DNA of 64,000 nt, from positions 62,001 to 126,000 of the forward strand of contig UQDL01000002.1 in assembly GCA_900539775.1 (NCBI GenBank), read 5' to 3'. Source of the stretch: an uncultured Anaerotruncus sp. GTDB taxonomy: Bacteria; Bacillota; Clostridia; Oscillospirales; Acutalibacteraceae. The notes beneath the pieces are model-generated. The model saw only the letters and a list, made by a program, of their open reading frames with translations. It searched no databases and was not told the origin of the DNA. Below, piece after piece: positions 26,622 to 35,865 of this stretch; position 1 is the stretch's first letter, and the number at the start of each line of letters is the position of its first letter. A program made the translations under genes and the position numbers.

Positions 26622-28427
26622 ATGGCAAAACAGAATACGACCGCCGATAAGAGCGTTGCGGGAAAACGGAATTCCTCAAAGCGCTATTACGCTTACGGCA
26701 AGGTCACAAAAAAGTCACAAAGCTCGGCTGCTTCGGCAACAAAGACACGCAAGGGCTCTAAAAAGGCGCAGGAGGGTGTTAAGGTTGCTTTCCTTGGCGG
26801 TATGAATGAAATCGGAAAGAATATGACGGTTTATGAATACGGCGAAGATATGTTTATTGTCGATTGCGGGCTTGCTTTTCCCGGCACGGAGCTTCTCGGT
26901 GTAGACTCTGTCATTCCGGATTTTTCATATATTGAGCAAAATATTGATAAGGTCAGAGGTCTTATTGTTACACATGGTCATGAGGATCACATTGGCGGTA
27001 TACCTTATCTTCTTAAAAAATTCAATATTCCGATATACTCAACAAGGTTAACAATAGGTTTGATAAAAGGCAAGTTGAAGGAACACGGATTGCTGAATAA
27101 GGCAAAACTTCACGAAATTAACCCGTCAGATGTTGTTAAGCTCGGCAAATTTTCTGTTGAATTTATTCATGTTAATCATTCGATTCCTGATGCGGTAGGA
27201 CTTGCAATATCATCTCCGATGGGTGTTATTATACACACAGGCGATTTTAAAATTGACACAACTCCCGTAGACGGAGATATGATAAACATTCCGCGTTTTG
27301 CAGAGTATGGCACAAAGGGTGTTTTAGCTTTATTCCAAGATTCAACTAATGCCGAAAGACCCGGTTATACAATGAGCGAAAAGAAAGTCGGCGAATCATT
27401 TTTAAATCTGTTTACAAAGGCCGGCAAAAGAAGAATTGTTGTTGCAACTTTTGCTTCCAACATTCACAGAGTGCAGCAAATTATTGATGTTGCCAAGCAT
27501 TTAAGACGCAAGGTTGCCGTTGTTGGCAGAAGCCTTGAAAATCTTGTTCAGGTTGGCGAAGAACTCGGTTATTTGAATGTGCCTGATAATATTCTTATAA
27601 GCATAGACAGTATTAAGGACTATCCCGATGATAAACTCGTTATCATAACAACAGGCTCACAAGGCGAGCCTATGAGTGCTCTTACAAAGATTGCGAACGG
27701 CGAGCACAGAAAAGTAACAGCTTCTCCAAATGATTATGTTATTATTTCAGCAACGCCTATTCCGGGCAATGAAAAAATGGTAAGCAATGTTGTTAATGAA
27801 TTGATGAAGCGTGATATTGAAGTTATTTATGAAAACATGTATGAGGTTCATGTTTCGGGCCACGCTTGCCAAGAAGAATTAAAACTGATGATGGGCATAA
27901 TAAAGCCAAAGTATTTTTTCCCTGTTCACGGCGAACAAAAGCATCTTAAAAAGCATGCTAAACTTGCTGAGGCTATGGGTATTTCAAAGAAAAATATTTT
28001 TATAGGAGACATAGGAAAGCACGTTGAAATCACTGAAAGAGGCATCAAAGTGCTTGATGATGTACCGAGCGGCGATGTTTATGTTGACGGTATCGGTGTG
28101 GGTGATGTTGGAAATATCGTATTAAACGACAGAAAACATTTATCTGCAGACGGCATCATTATCATTGTTGCAACAATTGATTCTCAAACCGGAGAGGTGC
28201 TTTCAGGCCCCGATATAGTAAGCAGAGGCTTTGTTTATGTGCGTGAAAGCGAAGAGCTTATTGCTGCCGCAAGAGATCTTTCTTGCAGAATCATTGAAGA
28301 AACATATAACAGCAGATATCATGACTGGAATTCTGTTAAAACTAATTTAAGAGACGAAGTTTCTAAAATGATGTATGAAAAAACTAAACGAAATCCTATG
28401 ATTTTGCCGGTTATAATGGAAATTTAA
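26622..28427 (+). CDS. Ribonuclease J
   Basis: A 601-residue metallo-beta-lactamase/beta-CASP RNase that carries out 5'-3' exonucleolytic and endonucleolytic mRNA turnover and rRNA maturation. The zinc motif THGHEDHIGG has His118, His120, Asp122 and His123; HTGDFKID, PVHGE and the beta-CASP blocks follow. It carries an extra Lys/Ser/Ala-rich leader of about 50 residues before the usual start of the fold at VKVAFLGGMNEIGKN. A TATTTATGG start with AAGGAG upstream argues that this leader is translated. Only one RNase J is seen here, so J1 and J2 cannot be told apart. Confidence 0.95.
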   Translation: MAKQNTTADKSVAGKRNSSKRYYAYGKVTKKSQSSAASATKTRKGSKKAQEGVKVAFLGGMNEIGKNMTVYEYGEDMFIVDCGLAFPGTELLGVDSVIPDFSYIEQNIDKVRGLIVTHGHEDHIGGIPYLLKKFNIPIYSTRLTIGLIKGKLKEHGLLNKAKLHEINPSDVVKLGKFSVEFIHVNHSIPDAVGLAISSPMGVIIHTGDFKIDTTPVDGDMINIPRFAEYGTKGVLALFQDSTNAERPGYTMSEKKVGESFLNLFTKAGKRRIVVATFASNIHRVQQIIDVAKHLRRKVAVVGRSLENLVQVGEELGYLNVPDNILISIDSIKDYPDDKLVIITTGSQGEPMSALTKIANGEHRKVTASPNDYVIISATPIPGNEKMVSNVVNELMKRDIEVIYENMYEVHVSGHACQEELKLMMGIIKPKYFFPVHGEQKHLKKHAKLAEAMGISKKNIFIGDIGKHVEITERGIKVLDDVPSGDVYVDGIGVGDVGNIVLNDRKHLSADGIIIIVATIDSQTGEVLSGPDIVSRGFVYVRESEELIAAARDLSCRIIEETYNSRYHDWNSVKTNLRDEVSKMMYEKTKRNPMILPVIMEI

Positions 28428-28496
28428 TCGGTTGAAATTTAATATAAAATCTGCCGCTATGGTGCGGCAATCATAAATAAACGGGAGGATTCAATA

Positions 28497-28940
28497 ATGA
28501 AGGTTATTCTTAAGGCGGATGTTAAAAATCTCGGCAAAAAAGGTGAGCTTGTAAATACTTCAGACGGTTATGCAAGAAATTTCCTTTTTCCAAAGGGCCT
28601 TGCTGTTGAAGCAAACGCAACTGCAATGAATGATTTTAACAATAAAGAAAGTGCTAAAAAATTCCATAAGGCAGAAGAAATCAAAGCTGCAAAAGAGGAT
28701 GCCGCAAAGCTTGACGGCAAAACAGTTAAAGTTACTGCAAAAGCAGGCGCAAACGGCAAACTTTTCGGCTCTGTTACCGGAAAAGATATTTCTTTGGCAA
28801 TTAAAGCGCAGCTTGGCATTGATGTTGATAAGCGCAAAATTTCTGTTGCAGACATTAAGCAATTCGGCACATATGAAGCAGAACTGAAAATTTATCAGGG
28901 AATAAGCGCTAAAATTTCCGTTCAGGTTACCGAAGCGTAA
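28497..28940 (+). CDS. rplI: 50S ribosomal protein L9
   Basis: A 147-residue L9 with the typical N-domain MKVILKADVKNLGKKGELV...GYARNFLFPKGLA, the long connecting helix (about 42-75), and the C-domain with ANGKLFGSVTGKDI. It stabilises the L1 stalk base and reading-frame maintenance. GGGAGG precedes the ATG. The rplI-dnaB order is conserved in Firmicutes. A GC-rich hairpin at 28452-28469 lies in its leader. Confidence 0.97.
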   Translation: MKVILKADVKNLGKKGELVNTSDGYARNFLFPKGLAVEANATAMNDFNNKESAKKFHKAEEIKAAKEDAAKLDGKTVKVTAKAGANGKLFGSVTGKDISLAIKAQLGIDVDKRKISVADIKQFGTYEAELKIYQGISAKISVQVTEA

Positions 28941-28981
28941 GCCCGGCTCATATTTTCAGTTAATTTAGGATTGGGAAACGG

Positions 28982-30358
28982 ATGGTAAAAATGGCAGATA
29001 CAAACAGCACAAATTTAACAACATTACCGTATAATCTTGAAGCTGAGCAGGCTGTGCTCGGCTCGGTTTTGATTGATCCGGAATGTATGGAGCAAATTGT
29101 AACGATTGTTAAGCAAGAGTATTTTTATCTGCCGCAGCACAGGGCAATTTTCGGCTCTATGATGTCTATGTTTTCAGGATCGAAAGCGAAAATCGACCCT
29201 GTTGTTATTGCAGATGTGCTTGCAAAAGAGGGGCATTATGACCTTGCCGGCGGAAGAGACTATCTTATTGCGCTAAGAGACAGTGTGCCGTCAACCGCAA
29301 ACGTTGAAACTTATGCGCACATTGTTGAAGAGCAATATTTTTTGCGTGCTTTAATCACCATTTCTCAGGAAATTATAGAAAATGCGTCCGGCGGTGAAGC
29401 TAACGCAAACACACTGCTTGATTCTGCTGAACAAAAAATATATGACATCAGGCAGGGGCGAGATGTAAACGGCCCCAAAAAAATCTCCGATGTTATCGTT
29501 AATGATGTATACGACAGATTGCATAAGCTTACCGGTGAAGACAAAGAACAGTTTAAAGCCATTCCGTCAGGTTTCGGAATGCTTGATAAATACATAACCG
29601 GCTTAAACAAATCTGATTTCATTTTAATTGGTGCAAGACCGGCAATGGGTAAAACTTCTTTTGCCCTTAATCTTGCAACAAATATTACCATGCTTGCTAA
29701 GAAAAAATGCATATTCTTTAGCCTTGAAATGACAAAAGAACAGCTTGCCGAAAGATTGCTTTCCGCAAGAGCCGGCATACCGAGCCAAAAGCTGCGAACC
29801 GGTGAATTGTCTGATGACGAATGGGTAAGGCTTGGAAATGCCGCAGGTGATTTTGAAGATGCAGAGCTTTATCTTGATGATGTTTCAAGCACAACCGTTC
29901 CGGAAATAAAATCCAAAACACGGCGTCTTAAAAACGTTGATGTTGTGCTTATTGACTATTTGGGACTTATTCAATCGGCAACAAGAAAAGAAAACAGAGT
30001 TCAAGAGGTTTCGGAAATAACAAGAAACTTGAAGATGATGGCAAAGGATTTAAATATTCCGGTAATTTGCTGTGCTCAGCTTTCCCGTGGAACGGAAGGC
30101 AGGGGAAAAAGCCACAAACCGCAGCTTTCGGATTTGCGTGAATCAGGCTCAATCGAGCAGGATGCCGATATTGTTATGTTTCTTTACCGTGAGGAATATT
30201 ATAAAAATGAGCTATCAGATGATAAACAGGAAGAAATTGACGAATCTTCAACCGAACTGATTGTTGCAAAAAACAGACACGGTGCAACAGGCTCGATTGA
30301 AATGACTTTTGATAAAGAGTTCACACGCTTCAGGTGTGTTGATAAAAAATATGAATGA
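28982..30358 (+). CDS. dnaB: Replicative DNA helicase
   Basis: DnaB/DnaC-type hexameric helicase of 458 residues, partner of the DnaG primase at 12103. The N-terminal domain starts LPYNLEAEQAVLGSVL. The RecA-like core has Walker A GARPAMGKT (Lys224), a VVLIDYLGLIQ Walker B, and the conserved QLSRGTEGR...PQLSDLRESGSIEQDADIV block. There is no intein. A start at 28991 is also possible. It overlaps tilS by 8 bases. Confidence 0.97.
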   Translation: MVKMADTNSTNLTTLPYNLEAEQAVLGSVLIDPECMEQIVTIVKQEYFYLPQHRAIFGSMMSMFSGSKAKIDPVVIADVLAKEGHYDLAGGRDYLIALRDSVPSTANVETYAHIVEEQYFLRALITISQEIIENASGGEANANTLLDSAEQKIYDIRQGRDVNGPKKISDVIVNDVYDRLHKLTGEDKEQFKAIPSGFGMLDKYITGLNKSDFILIGARPAMGKTSFALNLATNITMLAKKKCIFFSLEMTKEQLAERLLSARAGIPSQKLRTGELSDDEWVRLGNAAGDFEDAELYLDDVSSTTVPEIKSKTRRLKNVDVVLIDYLGLIQSATRKENRVQEVSEITRNLKMMAKDLNIPVICCAQLSRGTEGRGKSHKPQLSDLRESGSIEQDADIVMFLYREEYYKNELSDDKQEEIDESSTELIVAKNRHGATGSIEMTFDKEFTRFRCVDKKYE

Positions 30359-31661
30359 TAAAATCTCGCAAACAATTGAAAAATATTCAATGCTTGCAAA
30401 CGGAGATACTGTTCTCGTGGCGCTTTCGGGCGGTGCCGATTCCGTGTTATTAACAGAGTATCTGCTTTCTGTTAAAGAGAAATTCAATCTTACCATTATT
30501 GCCGCCCATGTTGAACACGGTATAAGGGGGGCAGACAGTCTTGCCGATTGCTGTTTTTGTGAAAATTATTGCAATAATAAGGATATTCGGTTATTTACGA
30601 AGCATATAAATGCACCTAAGGAAGCCGAAAGTAAAGGAGTAGGCATTGAGGAATACAGCAGACAGGCAAGATATGACTTTTTTAACTCAATAAAATGTGA
30701 TAAAATAGCAACAGCTCATAATCTTTCGGATAATGTGGAAACAATGCTGTTTCGCCTTGCCAGGGGCACATCGCTGAGAGGTGCATGTGCGATTCCTCCT
30801 GTAAGAGGAAAAATTATCAGGCCGCTCATAAATGTTACATCAACCGAAATAAGAAATTATTTAGACGATAACGGCATTGCTTATTGTGTGGACAGAACAA
30901 ATTTTGAAAATGATTACGCAAGAAATAAAATAAGAAATATTATCATTCCCGAGTTAAAAAAAATAAATCCCGCTTTTGAGTTTAATGTATCAAATTTTAT
31001 TTCATGCGCTGCAGATGATGAGGCGTATCTTGACGGCATAGCTTCTGAAATTTTTGACCTTGTTTGCAAAAATAATGAAATAGATTGCGATAACCTGAAT
31101 CAGTATGATCTATCTATAATCAGGCGAGTTATCGCAAAATGGCTTAACAATAATAAACTTAAGGTTAACACATATATTTTATCCAAAACCGTTTTCTTGC
31201 TGAATAAAAGCTCGTCTTTTACCGTTGCAAAAGGAGTTAATGTTGCTTCGGCAGGAGGAAAATTAAAACTCTTTAAATCAGAAAAAAGAGATAAATTTAA
31301 ATTTGTTGTTGATAAAAAAATAATTCCTGTTAAAGAATTCTTAACTATATGTGAATTTAATTCTAAATGCTTTGACTTTTATTGTGACTGTGATAAAATA
31401 ATTGGCAGTGTTAAAGTCAGAAGCAGAATTGCAGGCGATGCTATTGCTCCTAAAGGGAGAAATTGCACCAAATCACTCAAAAAGTTCTATAACGAATTGC
31501 ATATTCCGGCAGAGAAAAGAGCCGAAGTTCCTGTTGTTGCAGATGAACACGGAGTAATCGGAATATGCGGATATGCGGTTTCTCAGCGTGTTGCTGTTGA
31601 CGGTAATACGCAAAATGTTTTGATTTTAAATATCCGTACGGAGGATTTTTTTAATGAATAA
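30351..31661 (+). CDS. tilS: tRNA(Ile)-lysidine synthetase
   Basis: A 436-residue TilS that makes lysidine at C34 of tRNA-Ile(CAU), allowing AUA decoding. The N-type ATP pyrophosphatase P-loop is SGGADS (residues 26-31); HVEHGIRG, TAHNLSDNVET and RPLINVT follow in order, with the C-terminal TilS domain from about 360. The ATG at 30351 overlaps dnaB and is preferred to upstream TTG/GTG codons that fall within dnaB. The C-terminus overlaps ftsH. The hpt gene often found between tilS and ftsH is absent. Confidence 0.95.
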   Translation: MNDKISQTIEKYSMLANGDTVLVALSGGADSVLLTEYLLSVKEKFNLTIIAAHVEHGIRGADSLADCCFCENYCNNKDIRLFTKHINAPKEAESKGVGIEEYSRQARYDFFNSIKCDKIATAHNLSDNVETMLFRLARGTSLRGACAIPPVRGKIIRPLINVTSTEIRNYLDDNGIAYCVDRTNFENDYARNKIRNIIIPELKKINPAFEFNVSNFISCAADDEAYLDGIASEIFDLVCKNNEIDCDNLNQYDLSIIRRVIAKWLNNNKLKVNTYILSKTVFLLNKSSSFTVAKGVNVASAGGKLKLFKSEKRDKFKFVVDKKIIPVKEFLTICEFNSKCFDFYCDCDKIIGSVKVRSRIAGDAIAPKGRNCTKSLKKFYNELHIPAEKRAEVPVVADEHGVIGICGYAVSQRVAVDGNTQNVLILNIRTEDFFNE

Positions 31662-33666
31662 TATGTCCAAAAATTGGAAATCGGCTTTATTTTATATTTT
31701 GATTCCTGTTATACTTGTTGCTCTTGCACTCGGATTTGCAAATAAACAAAATCAAACAGATTTAAAATACAGCCAGGTTGTGCAGCTTTTTAAAACTGAT
31801 CAAGTAAAAAGCTTTGAAATCGATTTAACATCGGGCACTTTAACTTATTCAACATTCAATGAGCCGGATAAGGTTCAAAAATATAATGTTCCCAGTGTTA
31901 CTTATTTTCTTGAAGATATCAGAGACAGCGTTGATGAATATAATGAAAAAAATCCCGATGCAACAATAGATTTCAACTATAAAAAAAGCAATTCAAGAAA
32001 TTGGATTTATTCGTTGCTTCCTTATCTTCTTATCATTGTATCAGGCGGCTTCTTGTTTTGGTTTATGATGAAGAAAATGGGCGACACCATGAATTCAGAT
32101 ACTAACAGAACTCTCGGTTTCGGAAGAGTAAAAACCAAAACCGTTGAGGATAAAAACAAGAAAACATTTGCCGATGTTGCCGGATGCGATGAGGAAAAAG
32201 CCGAGCTTGAGGAGATTGTTGAGTTCTTAAAGGACCCTGCAAAATTCACCGAACTCGGTGCGAGAATACCTAAGGGCGTTCTTCTTGTAGGCCCTCCCGG
32301 TACAGGTAAAACTCTGCTTGCAAAAGCAGTTGCGGGTGAGGCAAATGCTCCGTTTCTTTCTATTTCAGGCTCCGATTTTGTTGAGATGTATGTAGGCGTT
32401 GGCGCAAGCCGTGTTAGAGACTTGTTTTCACAGGCAATAAAAAAGGCGCCCGCAATTGTATTCATTGATGAAATTGATGCTGTGGGCAGGCACAGAGGTG
32501 CAGGCACGGGCGGCGGCAATGATGAAAGAGAACAAACGCTTAATCAGCTGCTTGTTGAAATGGATGGTTTTGATTCTAATTCAGGAGTCATAGTTATGGC
32601 TGCAACAAACAGACCTGATGTTCTTGATCCGGCTTTGCTTCGTCCCGGCAGATTTGACAGACAAATTACGGTTAATCGCCCCGATGCGCAGGGAAGAGAG
32701 GATATTCTTAAGGTTCATGCAAAAAATAAGCCTCTTGCTCCCGATGTTAACTTGAAAGACCTTGCTCAAATGACAATCGGCTTCACAGGGGCCGATCTTG
32801 AGAACTTGCTTAATGAAGCAGCGCTGCTTGCTGCAAGAAAGCATAAAAAAGCTCTTACAAACGAAGAAATTCAAGATGCAGTTACCCGTGTGGAAATGGG
32901 TACGGAAAAGAAATCACATAAGTATTCCGAAAAAGCTAAAAAACTTACGGCATATCACGAAGCCGGCCATGCTGTGGCATCATATTATCTTGAAAATCAT
33001 GATCCAGTTAAAGAAATTTCAATTATTCCGAGAGGAATGGGAGCAGGCGGATATACTATGTATCAGCCTCAAGAAGAAAATTACACTTCTAAGAATGAAA
33101 TGCTTGATCTTCTCGTTTCAATGCTCGGCGGTCGTGTTGCTGAAGCGCTTACTCTCGATGATATTTCAACAGGTGCATCGAGTGATCTTCAACGAGCAAC
33201 TCAAATTTGCCGTGATATGGTTGCAAAGTACGGTATGAGTGATGAAATAGGACCCGTTGTTTTCAGCGATGAAAATAATGAAGTGTTTCTCGGTAAGGAT
33301 TTCGGCCATGTTAATAATTACAGTGAGGTTACTTCTGCCAGAATTGATGAGGAAATCGAAAAGATGATGCGCTCTGCTTATGCCAAGACTCAGAAAATTC
33401 TCAGCGAGCACTATGATAAGCTGATTCTTGTTGGTGACACACTTCTTGCAAAAGAGAAGATTGATGGCAACCAATTTGAATCTCTTATGAAAAACGGCAA
33501 TTTAATCGACGATGCAGTTGATAATGATACAGCAGACACTGCCGGTGAAGAAGCGCAGAATGATTCTGATTTTCAAGAATTAACTGATAATGCTGCCAAA
33601 GCCGACGAAGTAAAAAATGAGAATGTTAATGCCAATGAATCAAACAAAAATGATTCAGAAAAATAA
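31654..33666 (+). CDS. ftsH: ATP-dependent zinc metalloprotease FtsH
   Basis: A 670-residue membrane AAA protease for quality control of membrane and regulatory proteins. Two membrane spans (about 11-26 and 115-137) flank an extracellular domain. The AAA core has Walker A GPPGTGKT (residues 213-220), Walker B VFIDEIDAVG and the second region of homology. The zinc site HEAGH is at 435-439. The acidic, Asn/Asp-rich tail after residue 615 is longer than usual. GGAGG precedes the ATG, and a terminator follows at 33688. Confidence 0.98.
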   Translation: MNNMSKNWKSALFYILIPVILVALALGFANKQNQTDLKYSQVVQLFKTDQVKSFEIDLTSGTLTYSTFNEPDKVQKYNVPSVTYFLEDIRDSVDEYNEKNPDATIDFNYKKSNSRNWIYSLLPYLLIIVSGGFLFWFMMKKMGDTMNSDTNRTLGFGRVKTKTVEDKNKKTFADVAGCDEEKAELEEIVEFLKDPAKFTELGARIPKGVLLVGPPGTGKTLLAKAVAGEANAPFLSISGSDFVEMYVGVGASRVRDLFSQAIKKAPAIVFIDEIDAVGRHRGAGTGGGNDEREQTLNQLLVEMDGFDSNSGVIVMAATNRPDVLDPALLRPGRFDRQITVNRPDAQGREDILKVHAKNKPLAPDVNLKDLAQMTIGFTGADLENLLNEAALLAARKHKKALTNEEIQDAVTRVEMGTEKKSHKYSEKAKKLTAYHEAGHAVASYYLENHDPVKEISIIPRGMGAGGYTMYQPQEENYTSKNEMLDLLVSMLGGRVAEALTLDDISTGASSDLQRATQICRDMVAKYGMSDEIGPVVFSDENNEVFLGKDFGHVNNYSEVTSARIDEEIEKMMRSAYAKTQKILSEHYDKLILVGDTLLAKEKIDGNQFESLMKNGNLIDDAVDNDTADTAGEEAQNDSDFQELTDNAAKADEVKNENVNANESNKNDSEK

Positions 33667-33687
33667 TAATTATAATGTTTTCAGAAA

Positions 33688-33718
33688 AAATAAGGTGTGC
33701 ATAACACCTTATTTTTTT
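33688..33718 (+). terminator. Intrinsic terminator of ftsH
   Basis: AAATAAGGTGT at 33688-33698 pairs with ACACCTTATTT at 33704-33714, with a T7 run. Confidence 0.85.
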
Positions 33719-33780
33719 GTTTATGTGTTCGTTTTATTGGACTCTTTAAATGATATATTGTTATCATCCGAAGTAAAATC

Positions 33781-33808
33781 TTGACAAATATACAATATCT
33801 TGTATAAT
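33781..33808 (+). promoter_or_regulatory. Promoter of the topoisomerase pair
   Basis: TTGACA at 33781-33786 and TATAAT at 33803-33808 with a 16-base spacer. The 64-base leader that follows has a small stem GTGGCA/TGCCGC before the CGGAGG ribosome site. Confidence 0.8.
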
Positions 33809-33871
33809 ATTATCCTGTGAAGTTGTGGCAGTTTATATATGCCGCAAAATAAATAAGAATCGGAGGCTGCC

Positions 33872-35848
33872 ATGGCTAAGAAAAAAGAATACGGTAACGA
33901 GAGTATTCGTTCCCTTAAAGGCGCCGATCGTGTAAGAAAACGCCCTGCTGTTATTTTCGGCTCAGACGGTATAGAAGGTTGCCAGCATTCCGTTTTTGAA
34001 ATAATGAGTAACTCTATAGATGAAGCGAGAGAGGGCAGGGGCAATAAAATTGTGGTTACACGCTTCGAAGATTGCTCTGTTGAAATACAAGATTTTGGTG
34101 CGGGCATTCCGGTTGATTTTAACAAGGCAGAAAATGAGGAAAACTGGAAGCTTCTTTTCTGTGAAATGTATGCAGGCGGTAAATATGATAACGGCGCAGA
34201 CAATTATGAGTATTCTCTCGGTTTAAACGGGCTTGGTCTTTGTGCAACACAATATGCATCCGAATATATGGATGCGGAAATACACAGAGACGGTTTTTGC
34301 TACACATTGCACTTTGAACACGGCGAAAATGTCGGCGGGTTAACAAAAGTTCCTTACGATAAGCGTGACACCGGCACCAGAATCAAATGGAAGCCGGATT
34401 TGAAAGTTTTCACGGATATAAATGTGCCGCTTGAGTTTTATTTAGATACGATAAAGCGCCAGGCTATTGTTAATGACGGCGTTACTTTTGTTTTTAAGAA
34501 TCAGATTGGTTCAAGATTTGAAACAACTGAATTTTGTTATAAAAACGGTATAAAAGACTATGTTCAAGAACTTGCAGGAGATACTGCATTCACAACTCCG
34601 CAATATTGGGAGTGTGAACGTGTTGGTCGAGACAGAGAAGATTTAAGCGATTATAAGCTCAAAATTAAAGCTGCGTTGTGCTTTTCATTAAAAACGCAAT
34701 GCAAAGAATACTATCATAACTCAAGTTATCTTGAGCATGGCGGTGCGCCTGATAAAGCCTTCAAAAGCGCATTTGTTAACCAGATAAACGCTTATTTGAA
34801 AGCAAATAACAAATATAACAAAACCGACAGTCAAATAAATGTGCAGGACATTGATGATATTATAATTTTTGTTGTTTCCTCTTTTTCAACTCAAACTTCA
34901 TATGAAAACCAAACGAAAAAGGCTATTACAAATAAATTCATTCAAGAAGCGATGACGGACTTTTTCCGCAAACAGCTTGAAGTCTATTTCATAGAAAATA
35001 AAATGGATGCCGATAAAATAGCTGATCAAGTGCTCATCAATATGCGTGCTCGTGTTAAGGCAGAAAATACAAGAAAAAGCCTTAAGTCAACTCTTGCAAG
35101 CAAGATTGATATGACAAATCGTGTTCAGAAATTTGTTGATTGTCGTTCAAAAGATGTTAATGAAAGAGAACTCTTTATTGTTGAGGGTGACTCGGCTCTC
35201 GGTGCTTGTAAACAGGCAAGGAACGCTGATTTCCAAGCAATAATGCCACTCAGAGGTAAAATTCTAAACTGCTTAAAATGCGAATATGATAAGATATTTA
35301 AAAGTGATGTCATAACAGATTTAATAAAGGTTCTCGGTTGCGGCGTTGAGGTTCGTTCTAAATCGGCAAAGGATCTTTCCGCATTTGATATTAACAATCT
35401 TCGTTGGAATAAAATATTGATTTGTACCGATGCCGATGTTGACGGTTTCCAAATCAGAACACTTGTTCTTACAATGATATACAGGCTTATGCCTCAGCTC
35501 ATTGAGCAAGGAAAGGTATATATTGATGAATCGCCGCTTTATGAAGTAACTTGCAAGGATCAAACATATTTTGCCTATAATGAAGTGGAAATGGATGATA
35601 TTAAAAGGCAAATCGGCGATCAAAAATATACCGTTCAGCGTTCAAAAGGACTTGGCGAGAACGAGGCCGATATGATGTCGCTGACAACAATGAATCCGGA
35701 TACAAGAAGGCTTATTCTTGTTACTTCCGATGAGGCTCAAAAAACCTCTGAAATGTTTGATTTACTGCTTGGTGATAATCTTGACGGCAGAAAGCAATAT
35801 ATAACCGATTATGGTTATCTTTATATTGATTCGGCTGACGTAAGCTGA
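33872..35848 (+). CDS. Type II DNA topoisomerase ATPase subunit (divergent GyrB/ParE)
   Basis: A 658-residue GHKL-ATPase/Toprim subunit. It keeps the frame of the family but with altered motifs: RKRPAVIFGSDG (usual RKRPGMYIGS), EIMSNSIDEA (usual EVVDNSIDEA), DFGAGIPV (usual DNGRGIPV), VEGDSALGACKQ (Glu438, Asp440) and TDADVDGFQIRT (Asp520, Asp522, Asp524; usual DGAHIRT). The catalytic carboxylates are all present, so it should be active. It is probably a topoisomerase IV-like or lineage-specific enzyme additional to gyrase. It is followed 17 bases later by its A subunit. Confidence 0.85.
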   Translation: MAKKKEYGNESIRSLKGADRVRKRPAVIFGSDGIEGCQHSVFEIMSNSIDEAREGRGNKIVVTRFEDCSVEIQDFGAGIPVDFNKAENEENWKLLFCEMYAGGKYDNGADNYEYSLGLNGLGLCATQYASEYMDAEIHRDGFCYTLHFEHGENVGGLTKVPYDKRDTGTRIKWKPDLKVFTDINVPLEFYLDTIKRQAIVNDGVTFVFKNQIGSRFETTEFCYKNGIKDYVQELAGDTAFTTPQYWECERVGRDREDLSDYKLKIKAALCFSLKTQCKEYYHNSSYLEHGGAPDKAFKSAFVNQINAYLKANNKYNKTDSQINVQDIDDIIIFVVSSFSTQTSYENQTKKAITNKFIQEAMTDFFRKQLEVYFIENKMDADKIADQVLINMRARVKAENTRKSLKSTLASKIDMTNRVQKFVDCRSKDVNERELFIVEGDSALGACKQARNADFQAIMPLRGKILNCLKCEYDKIFKSDVITDLIKVLGCGVEVRSKSAKDLSAFDINNLRWNKILICTDADVDGFQIRTLVLTMIYRLMPQLIEQGKVYIDESPLYEVTCKDQTYFAYNEVEMDDIKRQIGDQKYTVQRSKGLGENEADMMSLTTMNPDTRRLILVTSDEAQKTSEMFDLLLGDNLDGRKQYITDYGYLYIDSADVS

Positions 35849-35865
35849 ATTATTCAGGTGATTAA

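Noticed and set aside
28568..28870. Overlapping open frames on both strands of rplI
   Set aside because: Three frames stay open across L9, but only the L9 frame has a ribosome site and a recognisable product; the others are low-complexity shadows.
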